Notes: generated from the letters alone by a model not told the origin. A stretch of 37,036 bases of DNA from Desulfobacteraceae bacterium UBA2771 (GCA_002352605.1 DEIP01000085.1:1-37036); one strand, 5' to 3'. Shown: positions 16,601-24,197, counted from the first letter of the stretch. Numbers and translations: made by a program.

Positions 16601-17242
16601 GTCCTAAAGAACCTGATCGTCAAGATCGTCACCTCACCCTTTGCCGCGATTGGCGCCCTGGCCGGCGGCGGCGAGGAGCTGAGCTACCTGGATTTCGCCG
16701 CCGGTGTCGGAGAAATCAGCCAAGAAAATGCCGAGAAGATGGACAAACTGGCCAAGATCCTGTTCGAACGGCCGGCCCTGAAGCTGGACGTTCAGGGCAC
16801 GGCAGCGCCGGAAACGGACGGCGAGGCCCTGCGGGTCATACTACTGGGAAACCGGCTCAAGACGGACAAGCTCCAGCGCATGATGAAATCGGGCAAGAGC
16901 GCCATCCCGCTGGAAGAGATCGTCCTGGATGATGCAGAACGGCCGGTCATCATAGGGACCGTGTTTGCCGCTTCCGGCATTGCCATACCGCTCGACGACA
17001 ACGGGAAACCAGTCGAATCGACGCCTGAAACCATGGAGAAACTCCTGCGGACACACACCGAGGTCACCCGAAACGACTACCGCAAGCTGGCCAATGCCCG
17101 TGCGTTCAACGCCAAGCACTACCTGCTCGAAAACGGACGGGTGGAACGGGAGCGAATCTTTATCGTGGAACCCGGCGCGGGGACCAGGGATCAGAAAGCG
17201 GAGAATGCCGGTAAGGGGCAGGTCATCTTCAACCTCAAATAG
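13601..17242 (+). CDS. DUF748/AsmA-like large envelope protein
   Basis: A 1213-aa protein with one N-terminal membrane anchor at about residues 10-31 (IKIAITLFAVLVFYVLFGF), followed by a long periplasmic part. The region after the anchor has the AsmA-like pattern of repeated beta strands (VRVNPITLAVTLRDLDI, LVLKSVRVVNPDISLVRT), repeated several times as in DUF748 proteins, with proline/threonine-rich linkers near 135-150, 570 and 790. The C-terminus has an OmpA-like helix-strand segment (MDKLAKILFERPALKLDVQG). AsmA-like proteins are implicated in lipid transport to the outer membrane; that role here is inference. The start at 13601 gives an ATGA overlap with the aminotransferase; the frame continues upstream inside that gene without support. 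It ends 65 bp before the convergent prpE. Confidence 0.85.
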   Translation: MIKTADLTPMQIKIAITLFAVLVFYVLFGFLGAPFIVRSILEKQVAEAINRQVAVGAVRVNPITLAVTLRDLDIREIGGASFVKLDEAYADLQTSSLFKRALVLKSVRVVNPDISLVRTGELTFNFSDIGADSTPETPDTATPADAGGFALAIYDARITGGRIALDDQMVSVSHQIEDLSLRVSDLSSRPADMDLPTLFNLAARINGAAFSLEGRTRPFGPTRETRVEADVAKLNVPHYLPYVTLPGNLAVQSLTLEINTEIDFRMLEGGQPELVVAGLFAIINTRLADGNGDPFVYHPNLKLDILPSKVLTGQLRLALVESSAPEYFLRRLPSGKLFLPFLTVKAYDKAKVKAAEDDTGEFQPVVTIDAFNLKRGVVHFTDLANSDPFRTTISDVDLEINNFGLNSDRTAAYRLTLKSEADESVSLSGTASIAPLQVSGEIDVSSVEISRYVPYYKDHFDFKTVDGRVSFGGSYRVSQADDIPLVSFAGVHIEVDALEVVDEDDDEPLVTLDKLRLNETTADLARRDLTLGSLLLSGGQLSCRREKDGTLNLVKAFVPLSEAKSPETDNAVVSGGNDGQPPEPTPNPFVVNLKAVTISDVSMDVEDRVPEEPVKFRVDQISLSASDLSTATGSMGKADLSLHWEQGGHIQAGGAVTVAPLALDMAINVKNMDIRPFQPYISEQAGLIVTQGFFNTEGHMGLSQKRAAEPVITYRGKAGLNRFAAIDRKNSNDFLKWEVLLLDDLEVGMNPTRLSIDQVSLTDFFARVIIDPDGSINLVSMFNPPDSAPATGTGNTDSTGPVPESISKPVPDTKKPPIRIARITLGNGDVDFSDRFIKPNFNAKFNDLGGRVSGLESIREKRADVLLEGMWSDHAPVKITGQINPLIEAPYMDLNLNISDIELSPFSPYSGKYIGYILEKGKLTFNVAYLMENRQLDSTNSITINQLTLGDPVESPDAVGLPIKLAVALLKDREGNIALDLPVSGSLDDPEFKVGKVVLTVLKNLIVKIVTSPFAAIGALAGGGEELSYLDFAAGVGEISQENAEKMDKLAKILFERPALKLDVQGTAAPETDGEALRVILLGNRLKTDKLQRMMKSGKSAIPLEEIVLDDAERPVIIGTVFAASGIAIPLDDNGKPVESTPETMEKLLRTHTEVTRNDYRKLANARAFNAKHYLLENGRVERERIFIVEPGAGTRDQKAENAGKGQVIFNLK

Positions 17243-17307
17243 ACCCAGCCCTACAGGTATAAAACTTGCCCCCCCAGTCTGATTACCCAGTCAAAATCGA
17301 TTGATGA

Positions 17308-19215
17308 TCAGGACTTTCTGGCCCTCGCATAGCCAATACCCTTTAAGGCATCTTCCATCTCACCCAAGATTGTCGGATCGTCGATGGTGGCCGGCACCTT
17401 GTACGCCTGGTTGTCGGCGATCTTCTGGATCGTTCCCCGCAAGATCTTGCCCGAGCGGGTCTTTGGAAGGCGCGTGACCACCGTGGCCGTCTTGAACGCC
17501 GCCACCGGACCAATACGATCGCGAACCATCCGGACCACCTCCTTGACGACCGCCTCTTTGGATTTGGTCACCCCGGCTTTTAGCACCACGAACCCCACCG
17601 GCACCTGGCCCTTGAGACTGTCCTCCACCCCCAGCACCGCACATTCGGCCACGTCCGGATGGTCCGACAGCACCTCCTCCATGGCACCCGTGGAGAGCCG
17701 GTGGCCGGCCACATTGATGATGTCGTCGGTACGGCTCATCACAAAGGCGTAACCGTCCGTATCGATAAAACCGGCATCGGCCGTCTTGTAGTACCCGGGA
17801 AACTCCTCCAGGTAGGACGCCACGTAGCGGTCATCGTTTTGCCACAACGTCGGCAGCGTGCCCGGCGGCAACGGAAGCTTCACCACCAACGCCCCGATCT
17901 CGCCCGGCGCCACCTGCTTATTGTTGGTGTCCACCACCTGCAGGTTCCAGCCCGGCGCCGGCTTGGTGGGCGATCCTTCCTTGACCGGAAATTCGTGCAA
18001 ACCCATGCAGTTGGCGGCGATGGCCCAACCCGTCTCCGTCTGCCACCAGTGGTCCACCACCGGCACATTCAGGGCAGCTTCGGCCCAGTGCAAGGTGTTG
18101 GGGTCGAGGCGCTCGCCGGCCAGAAACAGGGCCTTGAAGTTGGACATGTCGTACTTTTTCATCAGCTTGGCATCGGGGTCTTCGCGCTTGATGGCCCGAA
18201 AGGCCGTGGGTGCCGTAAACATGGCCTTGACCTTGTGCTCGGAGATCACCCGCCAGAAGACACCGGCGTCCGGCGTGCCCACCGGTTTGCCCTCAAACAA
18301 AATGGTGGTGCAGCCCTTGAACAGCGGGCCGTAGACGATGTAGCTGTGGCCGACCACCCAGCCCACATCGGAAGCCGCCCAGTAGACGTCACCGGTGTCC
18401 ACGTCGTAGATGTTCTTCATGGTCCACTTCAGGGCCACCACATGGCCGCCATTATCCCGTACCACCCCCTTGGGCTCGCCGGTGGTTCCCGAAGTGTACA
18501 GGATGTACAGCGGATCGGTGGCCGCCACCGGTACGCAATCCGCCGGTGCCGCTGCAGCCATGGCCGCTACCCAGTCCACATCCCTTCCCTCAATCATGGC
18601 GGCCTTTTCCATGGGCCGCTGGAAGATCACGCATTTCTCCGGTTTGGCGTCGCTCATGTCGATGGCCGCATCCAACAGCGGTTTATAGGCGATCACCTTT
18701 TTTACTTCGATGCCGCAGGAGGACGACACGATCACCTTGGGTTTGGCGTCGTTGATGCGCGTGGCCAGCTCCTTGGCCGCAAACCCCCCGAACACCACCG
18801 AGTGCACCGCCCCGATACGCGCGCAGGCCAACATGGCCATCGCCGCTTCGGCAATCATGGGCATGTAGATCAGCACCCGGTCTCCCTTTCCCACCCCCTG
18901 GGCCTTGAGCACCCCGGCAAATTTGGCAACCTCATCGCGAAGCCGGGTATAGGTATACGATTTAATGGTGTCGGTGACCGGGCTGTCGTAGATCAGGGCC
19001 GGCTGTTCCCCCCGCCCCTGATCGATGTGATAGTCCAGGGCATTGTAGCAGGTGTTGATCTCTCCGCCGGTAAACCAGCGGTAAAAGGGCTTGTTGCTGT
19101 CGTCGAGCACCTTATCCCAGCGCTTGTACCAATGGCAGTCTTCTGCCGCCTTGACCCAGAATCCGTTCGGATCGTTGATCGACTGTTCAAATGCCGCTTC
19201 GTAGGGGTTGGTCAT
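17308..19215 (-). CDS. prpE: Propionyl-CoA synthetase (propionate-CoA ligase)
   Basis: A 635-aa AMP-forming acyl-CoA synthetase that activates propionate (and probably acetate) with ATP and CoA. The AMP-binding motif YTSGTTGEPKGVV is near residues 238-250 and is followed by RDNGGHVVALKWTMKNIYDV, which is typical of PrpE rather than Acs. The segments ASDVGWVVGHSYIVYGPL and GKPVGTPDAG also fit PrpE. The C-terminal domain has RTDDIINVAGHRLSTG near 495-510, and the catalytic, acetylation-prone lysine lies in TRSGKILRGT near 590. AAAGGAGG on the minus strand precedes the ATG. A good sigma-70 promoter lies 174 bp upstream. It is monocistronic and divergent from the sensor kinase gene. Confidence 0.92.
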   Translation of the reverse strand: MTNPYEAAFEQSINDPNGFWVKAAEDCHWYKRWDKVLDDSNKPFYRWFTGGEINTCYNALDYHIDQGRGEQPALIYDSPVTDTIKSYTYTRLRDEVAKFAGVLKAQGVGKGDRVLIYMPMIAEAAMAMLACARIGAVHSVVFGGFAAKELATRINDAKPKVIVSSSCGIEVKKVIAYKPLLDAAIDMSDAKPEKCVIFQRPMEKAAMIEGRDVDWVAAMAAAAPADCVPVAATDPLYILYTSGTTGEPKGVVRDNGGHVVALKWTMKNIYDVDTGDVYWAASDVGWVVGHSYIVYGPLFKGCTTILFEGKPVGTPDAGVFWRVISEHKVKAMFTAPTAFRAIKREDPDAKLMKKYDMSNFKALFLAGERLDPNTLHWAEAALNVPVVDHWWQTETGWAIAANCMGLHEFPVKEGSPTKPAPGWNLQVVDTNNKQVAPGEIGALVVKLPLPPGTLPTLWQNDDRYVASYLEEFPGYYKTADAGFIDTDGYAFVMSRTDDIINVAGHRLSTGAMEEVLSDHPDVAECAVLGVEDSLKGQVPVGFVVLKAGVTKSKEAVVKEVVRMVRDRIGPVAAFKTATVVTRLPKTRSGKILRGTIQKIADNQAYKVPATIDDPTILGEMEDALKGIGYARARKS

Positions 19216-19388
19216 GTGGCCTCCTTTTACCGTAGGTTTAGAAAATAGAAGGGTGACTCTGTTTCATGGTGACCGTGACATCCCGGTTCCCCGTGTCCCG
19301 AGGCGTTTCCGGATTCGAGGTTTCGGGGATAACCGGCTATGATCGTCCGGCGGCCTCCTCGGTGGGGAACAGATTGGACCGTCAGAAA

Positions 19389-19418
19389 ATGATAGAGAAA
19401 AACAGTGATTAATGTCAA
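19389..19418 (-). promoter_or_regulatory. Sigma-70-type promoter for prpE
   Basis: On the minus strand a perfect -35 TTGACA (19418-19413) is separated by 18 bp from TATCAT (19394-19389), which differs from TATAAT at one base. It points toward prpE, leaving a leader of roughly 165 nt. The long leader contains no recognised riboswitch. Confidence 0.6.
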
Positions 19419-19465
19419 GAATAAAAGATGAATTTCGTACAGTATGTGAATGCAGTTAGCCTGTG

Positions 19466-19494
19466 TTGACCCGCGAGGACTTTTCAGATATCGT
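19466..19494 (+). promoter_or_regulatory. Sigma-70-like promoter for the haem-motif sensor kinase gene
   Basis: TTGACC (19466-19471) and TATCGT (19489-19494) are separated by 17 bp, pointing toward the kinase start at 19549. Because it lies downstream of the alternative in-frame ATG at 19450, it supports the later start. The rest of the 333-bp divergent gap (19216-19548) holds the prpE promoter and no recognised gene. Confidence 0.45.
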
Positions 19495-19548
19495 TTTCAA
19501 CAACCCGCTCAATCCCTGTATCCCGACAAACACCAACGGAAGCGTCCC

Positions 19549-21825
19549 ATGCCGTCACTGAACGCCGTCATCCACAAGAGCCTGCTACTCAAGCTTCTGG
19601 TCAGCGTCGGTTCGCTATTGCTGTTGTCCCTATCCGTGTGGGGATTCTTCAATTTCAGATACATGCAGAAAAAGATGGTGGACAATATCACCGCCGGCAC
19701 CCTGCGCTTGAGCAACACCATCCGTCTGGGTACCCACTATGCCATGATGCTCAACGCCAGGGACGATATCAGGCAGATCATCAACAACATCTCCAAGCAG
19801 CACGACATCGTCAATATCCGCATTTACAATAAACAGGGGGAGATCAAGTTTTCCAATCAGGACGCCGAGATCGACACCGTCACCAACATCAAGAACGAGG
19901 CCTGCTACATCTGCCACCGCAGCGATCCACCGGTGCATCAGGTAAGCCTGACCGAAATGGTGCGGACATTCCGATCGGACGGCGGCCATCGGCTCATGGG
20001 CGTCATCATCCCGGTGTACAACGAACCGGGCTGTTCCACTGATGCCTGTCACGTCCACCCACCCGATAAAAAAGTGCTGGGCGCCATCGACCTGGTCGTT
20101 TCGCTGGAAAAAGCGGATCGGGAACTGGCCCGCTACGAAAGAAACCTGGTAGCGTTGGCCATATTCATCTTTCTGGCCACATCGGCCATGATCTACTTTT
20201 TTATCTACCGCTTCGTAAAATATCCCATCATAAGGCTGATTGACGGCACCCGACGCATCGAACGGGGCGATTTCGCGGCAACGGTGGAGGTGGACCAGGC
20301 CGATGAAATGGGACAGTTGGCCAAGGCCATTCACCAGATGGGTACGGCCATCGATAGAAAACAGAGCGAACTCAACAAACAGCGCGACCAGTTCCAAAGC
20401 CTGTTCGAAATGGTACCCTGCGTCATCACCGTTCAGGACCGCAACTACCGGTTGATCAGTTACAACCGGGAGTTTGCCGACAAGTTCGCCCCCAAACCAG
20501 GCGACTATTGCTATTGTGCCTACAAGGGGCGGACGGAAAAATGCGTGGACTGCCCGGTTGAGGCCACCTTTGCCGACGGGCGGTCCCACTACAGCGAAGA
20601 GACCGGCGTGGACAAGGACGGTAGCGTCAAGCACTGGATCGTGCGCACCACGCCCATCCGCGATAAATCCGGTGAGATCGTTGCGGCCATGGAGATGAAC
20701 CTGGACATCAGCGAGCGTAAGCAACTGGAAGAAAAACTGGAACTTTCCGAAAAAAAATACCACGCCATCTTCAACAACATCCCCAACCCGGTGTTCGCAC
20801 TGGAGATCCGCAGCCTGGAAATTCTGGATTGCAATAAAAGTGTCCGGACGGTTTTCGGCATGCGCCGGGACCGCTTGATCGGCACTTGTTTTCTGGATCT
20901 ATTCGAACCCGATGAGCGTGAGACCATGGCCTTTCGCATGGCCACCACGGCTGTGTTGAACCGGGTCCGCCGGATGGATGCCGATGACCGGCTACGCTAT
21001 ATGGACATCCGCATCTCCCCCTCGGAATACACCGGTCAACGGGTGCTGCTGGTGACCATCAGCGATGTAACCAAGCGGCTGGAAGCGGAACAGCAGCTGA
21101 TCCAGGCCAGTAAAATGGCCACCCTCGGCGAGATGGCCGCCGGTGTCGCCCACGAGCTGAACCAGCCCCTGTCCGTAATCAAGACCGCCAGCAATTTTTT
21201 CATGCGCAAACTGAAGAAAAAGGAGCCCATCCGCAATGAGATCCTGATGACCATGTCCGAGGAGATCGACAGTCATGTTGAGCGGGCCACCAGGATCATC
21301 AACCACATGCGCCAATTCGGCAGAAAATCGGATCCCAATCTGGCGCCGGTCCTGCTCAACGAAGTCCTGGAACGGGCCTTCGAAATCTTCAGCCAGCAGC
21401 TCAAAGTGCGGGGGATCGATGTAAAATGGCGGACGGACCCCGATCTGCCGCAGGTCATGGGAAACTCCAGCCGCCTGGAACAGGTGATCATCAACCTGCT
21501 CATCAATGCCCGGGATGCCATCGAAGAACAATCGGACCAGACGCCCAAGGGGGAGACACCCCGCATGATTGATCTGATCACCACCCGTAACACCAAGACG
21601 GTCACCTTGTCGGTATGCGACTCGGGGGGCGGGGTTCCGGAGCCGATTCGGGGCAAGATTTTCGAGCCCTTTTTCACCACCAAAAAAGTAGGCAAGGGAA
21701 CCGGGCTGGGACTGTCCATCAGTTATGGCATCGTCAAGGAGTGTGGTGGCAAGATCGATGTAAACGAGAACCCGGGGGGTGGCGCATGCTTCAACCTGCA
21801 TTTTCCCATGGTGAAAACACCTTGA
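19549..21825 (+). CDS. Membrane sensor histidine kinase with a c-type haem motif and a cysteine-bearing PAS domain
   Basis: A 758-aa kinase. Order: membrane segment at about 12-34; periplasmic sensor region containing the haem-type motif CYICH at 119-123 and a second group CSTDACHVH at 162-170; second membrane segment at about 199-222; HAMP domain to about 275; PAS domain with Cys321, Cys323, Cys332 and Cys335 (the last two in CVDCPV); second PAS near 400-515; HisKA with the phosphoacceptor His535 in HELNQP; HATPase with NLLINARDAIEE, DSGGGVP and GTGLGLSI. The sensor is likely to read periplasmic redox state or a gas through haem; this is inferred from the motif. The start at 19549 is chosen because a promoter lies between it and the upstream ATG. 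The next gene starts inside its stop codon (TTGA). Confidence 0.88.
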   Translation: MPSLNAVIHKSLLLKLLVSVGSLLLLSLSVWGFFNFRYMQKKMVDNITAGTLRLSNTIRLGTHYAMMLNARDDIRQIINNISKQHDIVNIRIYNKQGEIKFSNQDAEIDTVTNIKNEACYICHRSDPPVHQVSLTEMVRTFRSDGGHRLMGVIIPVYNEPGCSTDACHVHPPDKKVLGAIDLVVSLEKADRELARYERNLVALAIFIFLATSAMIYFFIYRFVKYPIIRLIDGTRRIERGDFAATVEVDQADEMGQLAKAIHQMGTAIDRKQSELNKQRDQFQSLFEMVPCVITVQDRNYRLISYNREFADKFAPKPGDYCYCAYKGRTEKCVDCPVEATFADGRSHYSEETGVDKDGSVKHWIVRTTPIRDKSGEIVAAMEMNLDISERKQLEEKLELSEKKYHAIFNNIPNPVFALEIRSLEILDCNKSVRTVFGMRRDRLIGTCFLDLFEPDERETMAFRMATTAVLNRVRRMDADDRLRYMDIRISPSEYTGQRVLLVTISDVTKRLEAEQQLIQASKMATLGEMAAGVAHELNQPLSVIKTASNFFMRKLKKKEPIRNEILMTMSEEIDSHVERATRIINHMRQFGRKSDPNLAPVLLNEVLERAFEIFSQQLKVRGIDVKWRTDPDLPQVMGNSSRLEQVIINLLINARDAIEEQSDQTPKGETPRMIDLITTRNTKTVTLSVCDSGGGVPEPIRGKIFEPFFTTKKVGKGTGLGLSISYGIVKECGGKIDVNENPGGGACFNLHFPMVKTP

Positions 21826-22955
21826 GGACCGACAACATCCTTCTGGTGGACGACGAAGCAGGCATCCGCACGGTACTGAGCATTTCCCTGGCCGATCGGG
21901 GATACACCGTACACACGGCAGAAAATGCGGCGGAGGCCCTGAAAATGATCGAAGCGGTCCACCCGGCAATCACCCTGACCGATATAAAGATGCCAGGTAT
22001 GGACGGCATCAAGCTGCTCAGAACCATCAAGGACCGCTACCCGGACATGGAGGTGATCATGCTCACCGGCCACGGTGACATGGATCTGGCCATCGATAGC
22101 CTCAAGTTCCAGGCCACTGATTTCATCACCAAACCCATCTCCGACGTAGCCTTGACCGTGGCCCTGCAACGGGCCGGTGAACGCATCGAGATGCGCCGTC
22201 AGTTGGCGGCTTACACGGAAAATCTGGAGCACCTAGTGGAAAAAAAATCCCGCCAGCTCATCGAAGCGGAACGTCTGGCCGCGGTGGGAGAAACGGTGGC
22301 GGGCCTCTCCCACACGATCAAGAACATCACCAGCGGCCTGGATGGCGGAATGTTCGTCCTGGAAAAGGGGATCGAACGGGAAGATGCCGATTACCTCAAA
22401 CAAGGGTGGGAACTGGTGCGGGGAAATGTGGACCGGATCAAGACCCTGTCCCTGGATCTGTTGAATTTTGCCAAAACGGACCGGCTGGAATACCGGCTGG
22501 TTGATCCGGCGCAGCCCGCCCGTGAGGTCTTCGACCTGATGCGATCCCGCGCCGAGGATCACGGCATGGAGCTGGTTTTGGACATAGCGACCGGACCGGC
22601 CCCGGTTCACATGGATCCCGTGGGCATACATCAGTGCCTGTTGAACCTGATCACCAATGCCATCGATGCTTGTGAGGAGACGGAGCCTGTGGATACCGGT
22701 CAGCGAATCACCCTGTCAGTGGGCAGATCAACGGACGGGAGCGTCTGCTACCGGGTGGCGGATACGTGCTGCGGTATGGACGAAGGGACGAAAGCACGGT
22801 TATTCCAGCGGTTTTTTACCACCAAGGGCGTACGGGGAACAGGCATCGGTCTCATGCTCACCCGAGCCATTGTTCACCGCCATGGCGGAATCATCGATGT
22901 CACCTCACAGCCAGGGAAGGGGTCTTGTTTCACCATTATTCTGCCTGATCAATGA
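21822..22955 (+). CDS. Receiver-histidine kinase hybrid (N-terminal REC, HisKA-like, HATPase)
   Basis: A 377-aa soluble protein. The receiver domain spans about 1-120 with the DDE pocket, phosphoacceptor Asp54 in LTDIKMPGMDG, and TKPI. A coiled-coil linker (AYTENLEHLVEKK) leads to a phosphoacceptor helix with His164 in GLSHTIKN, then HATPase with NLITNAIDACEE, CCGMDEG and GTGIGLMLTRA. There is no membrane segment and no DNA-binding domain. The start is a TTG overlapping the TGA of the upstream kinase; it gives MRTDNILLVDDE, matching the start of its paralog at 32503. An in-frame ATG at 21786 after a G-rich stretch is the alternative. It probably takes phosphate from the upstream kinase. Its 3' end overlaps the convergent rrf2 gene by 20 bp. 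Confidence 0.87.
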   Translation: MRTDNILLVDDEAGIRTVLSISLADRGYTVHTAENAAEALKMIEAVHPAITLTDIKMPGMDGIKLLRTIKDRYPDMEVIMLTGHGDMDLAIDSLKFQATDFITKPISDVALTVALQRAGERIEMRRQLAAYTENLEHLVEKKSRQLIEAERLAAVGETVAGLSHTIKNITSGLDGGMFVLEKGIEREDADYLKQGWELVRGNVDRIKTLSLDLLNFAKTDRLEYRLVDPAQPAREVFDLMRSRAEDHGMELVLDIATGPAPVHMDPVGIHQCLLNLITNAIDACEETEPVDTGQRITLSVGRSTDGSVCYRVADTCCGMDEGTKARLFQRFFTTKGVRGTGIGLMLTRAIVHRHGGIIDVTSQPGKGSCFTIILPDQ

Positions 22956-23349
22956 GGGCCTGGATGGTAGTCCGATCATAAACGGCATCCATGGCGCATT
23001 GGGCCTGATCCCATAAGTCCATGAAGACGCAATTTCCCAGAAAAGAGCAATTGCCCTTTGACGCACAGGCCATACACGCCTGTGTATTTTCCTCCTTGTC
23101 CAACGCGCGAAAGATGTCTCCCACACAAAGCCGATCCGGCGGAGGAATAAGGGTGTAACCGCCAAAAAAACCCCGCTTGGACGCCACCAGCCCTGCCCGT
23201 TTCATCTGCCCCATGATCACCTCCAGAAAACGTAATGGGATAGCCTGGGCCTCTGCGATAATAGATGTCTTTACCGGTTCATCACCCTGCTGACTGGCCA
23301 GTTCGAAGATGGCGCGCAGGGCGTATTGTTTTTTTTGGGTTACCAGCAT
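22936..23349 (-). CDS. rrf2: Rrf2 family transcriptional regulator with four cysteines (first copy)
   Basis: A 137-aa winged-helix regulator. The N-terminal part shows the family pattern YALRAIFELA near residue 9, a recognition-helix region with IAEAQAIPLRFLEVIMGQMKRAGLV split across 31-55, and the wing SKRGFFGGYTL near 57-67. The cysteines C92, C95, C101 and C107 give the spacing CX2CX5CX5C, suitable for an iron-sulfur cluster as in IscR/NsrR-type Rrf2 proteins. Rrf2 was first named from the hmc operon of Desulfovibrio vulgaris, where it represses hmc. This copy is divergent from the second copy and its operon, about 355 bp apart. Whether it controls hmc, tmc or itself cannot be read directly. 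Confidence 0.9.
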   Translation of the reverse strand: MLVTQKKQYALRAIFELASQQGDEPVKTSIIAEAQAIPLRFLEVIMGQMKRAGLVASKRGFFGGYTLIPPPDRLCVGDIFRALDKEENTQACMACASKGNCSFLGNCVFMDLWDQAQCAMDAVYDRTTIQALIDQAE

Positions 23350-23632
23350 GATACACCCGGTTCCTATGGCTTTTACCGGCCATCGCAGGGAGTTTTTGCA
23401 ATGGCGGCGACGATTTACCCGTGGCCATCACCCACGGATCGCCAGATGATTATAGAAGAACCGTGACGATAACCGCTTTGTCGGAAAATAGCAATGCTGT
23501 CAATCGATTTTTTTGAGTATTTGCCCCCCCCAATTAGGTTGCGACGCGCATCCAAATTTCACCTTCAATTCCTTACAACTACCTATAAGCAAAAGTTTAT
23601 TAAGTTTTTTTTATAATTTGTTTAAAAAATAA

Positions 23633-23662
23633 TTGACATTCAATATCTTTCCCGACTATTAT
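23633..23662 (+). promoter_or_regulatory. Strong sigma-70 promoter for rrf2-hmc
   Basis: A perfect -35 TTGACA (23633-23638) and TATTAT (23657-23662) are spaced by 18 bp, and the -35 is preceded by an A/T-rich tract. It points toward rrf2 (23705) and the hmc genes. The predicted start of transcription, about 23669, lies inside the left arm of the palindrome described separately. Confidence 0.72.
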
Positions 23663-23691
23663 GGTCAAGTAGGAACTTGATCATATTAGTC
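23654..23691 (+). promoter_or_regulatory. 38-bp near-perfect palindrome overlapping the -10: candidate Rrf2 operator
   Basis: The left arm 23654-23670 and right arm 23675-23691 are inverted copies matching at 15 of 17 positions, around a 4-bp centre (AGGA). The inner part is perfect: TCAAGT, 4 bp, ACTTGA. It covers the -10 hexamer and the expected transcription start, so a bound dimer or pair of dimers would block RNA polymerase. Size and A/T-rich flanks fit operators of Rrf2/IscR-type proteins. It lies 14 bp before the rrf2 start. No second copy was seen elsewhere in the window. Confidence 0.65.
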
Positions 23692-23704
23692 AGGATAGGT
23701 CCGA

Positions 23705-24145
23705 ATGCTGGTCCCCACCAAAAAAAACCAGTATGCCCTGCGCGCCATCTTCGAACTGGCCAAACACATGGACCAGGGGCCGGTGAAGATTTCTGAAATC
23801 GCCGCGACCCAGTCCATTCCACAGCCTTTTTTGGAAGTCATTCTCAATCAACTCAAGGCCAGCGGCATAGTCAATTCCAAACGGGGTTTTTTCGGCGGTT
23901 ACTTTCTGGTCAAATCGCCCGATCGGGTATCGGTGGGGGATGTGCTGCGGTTTCTCAACCGAGAGCCGCCGACCACCGACTGCATTGCCTGCGTGTCCAA
24001 AACCAGCTGCCCGTTTGATGGCCGGTGCGCCTTTTCATCCATGTGGATCCGGGTGAAGCAGGCGGCCTTTGACATATATGATCAAACTTCTTTTCAGGAC
24101 CTGATCGACCGGGAGCAGGATACCGGATGGCCGGATAAGCAATGA
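23705..24145 (+). CDS. rrf2: Rrf2 family transcriptional regulator with four cysteines (second copy, start of the hmc unit)
   Basis: A 146-aa winged-helix regulator, paralog of the copy at 22936-23349. It shares QYALRAIFELA, IPQPFLEVI and SKRGFFGGYFLV. The cysteines C93, C96, C102 and C108 keep the same CX2CX5CX5C spacing, so an iron-sulfur cluster is likely; it has an extra C-terminal tail of about ten residues. It is transcribed in the same direction as hmcA, which follows 52 bp after its stop, so it may sit in the hmc operon and control it. The palindrome at its promoter suggests autoregulation. The ATG is preceded by AGGATAGG, a moderate ribosome-binding site. Confidence 0.9.
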   Translation: MLVPTKKNQYALRAIFELAKHMDQGPVKISEIAATQSIPQPFLEVILNQLKASGIVNSKRGFFGGYFLVKSPDRVSVGDVLRFLNREPPTTDCIACVSKTSCPFDGRCAFSSMWIRVKQAAFDIYDQTSFQDLIDREQDTGWPDKQ

Positions 24146-24162
24146 GGACGGTTTCCCCGTCC
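24146..24162 (+). repeat. Small hairpin between rrf2 and hmcA
   Basis: GGACGG (24146-24151) pairs with CCGTCC (24157-24162) over a 5-nt loop, starting directly after the rrf2 stop. No U-run follows, so it is not a classical terminator; a processing or attenuation role for the hmcA message is possible. Confidence 0.45.
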
Positions 24163-24197
24163 GAACAGGAGAACTGAAGACCCCAAGGATGTCAACG

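Larger units (their letters stand above)
23350..23704. other. 355-bp divergent regulatory region between two rrf2 genes
   Basis: No gene is seen. The rightmost 120 bp is strikingly A/T-rich compared with the genes around it, with runs of T and A at 23605-23635 that resemble an UP element, followed by a strong promoter and a long palindrome toward the plus-strand rrf2. Toward the minus-strand rrf2 the only hint is a TATAAT at 23454-23449 without a good -35. Confidence 0.7.

Noticed and set aside
17659..19248. 529-codon plus-strand open frame opposite prpE
   Set aside because: It is the antisense shadow of prpE. It is rich in His, Arg and Gly with no family features, while the minus frame has all PrpE motifs, a ribosome-binding site and a promoter.
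19227..19418. 63-codon minus-strand frame upstream of prpE
   Set aside because: Its start codon lies within the -35/-10 region of the likely prpE promoter, and no ribosome-binding site or domain is seen; it falls in the prpE leader.
19450..19548. Earlier ATG (19450) as the start of the haem-motif sensor kinase
   Set aside because: The extra 33 residues are not typical of a membrane-kinase N-terminus and a promoter-like pair lies at 19466-19494, downstream of that ATG.
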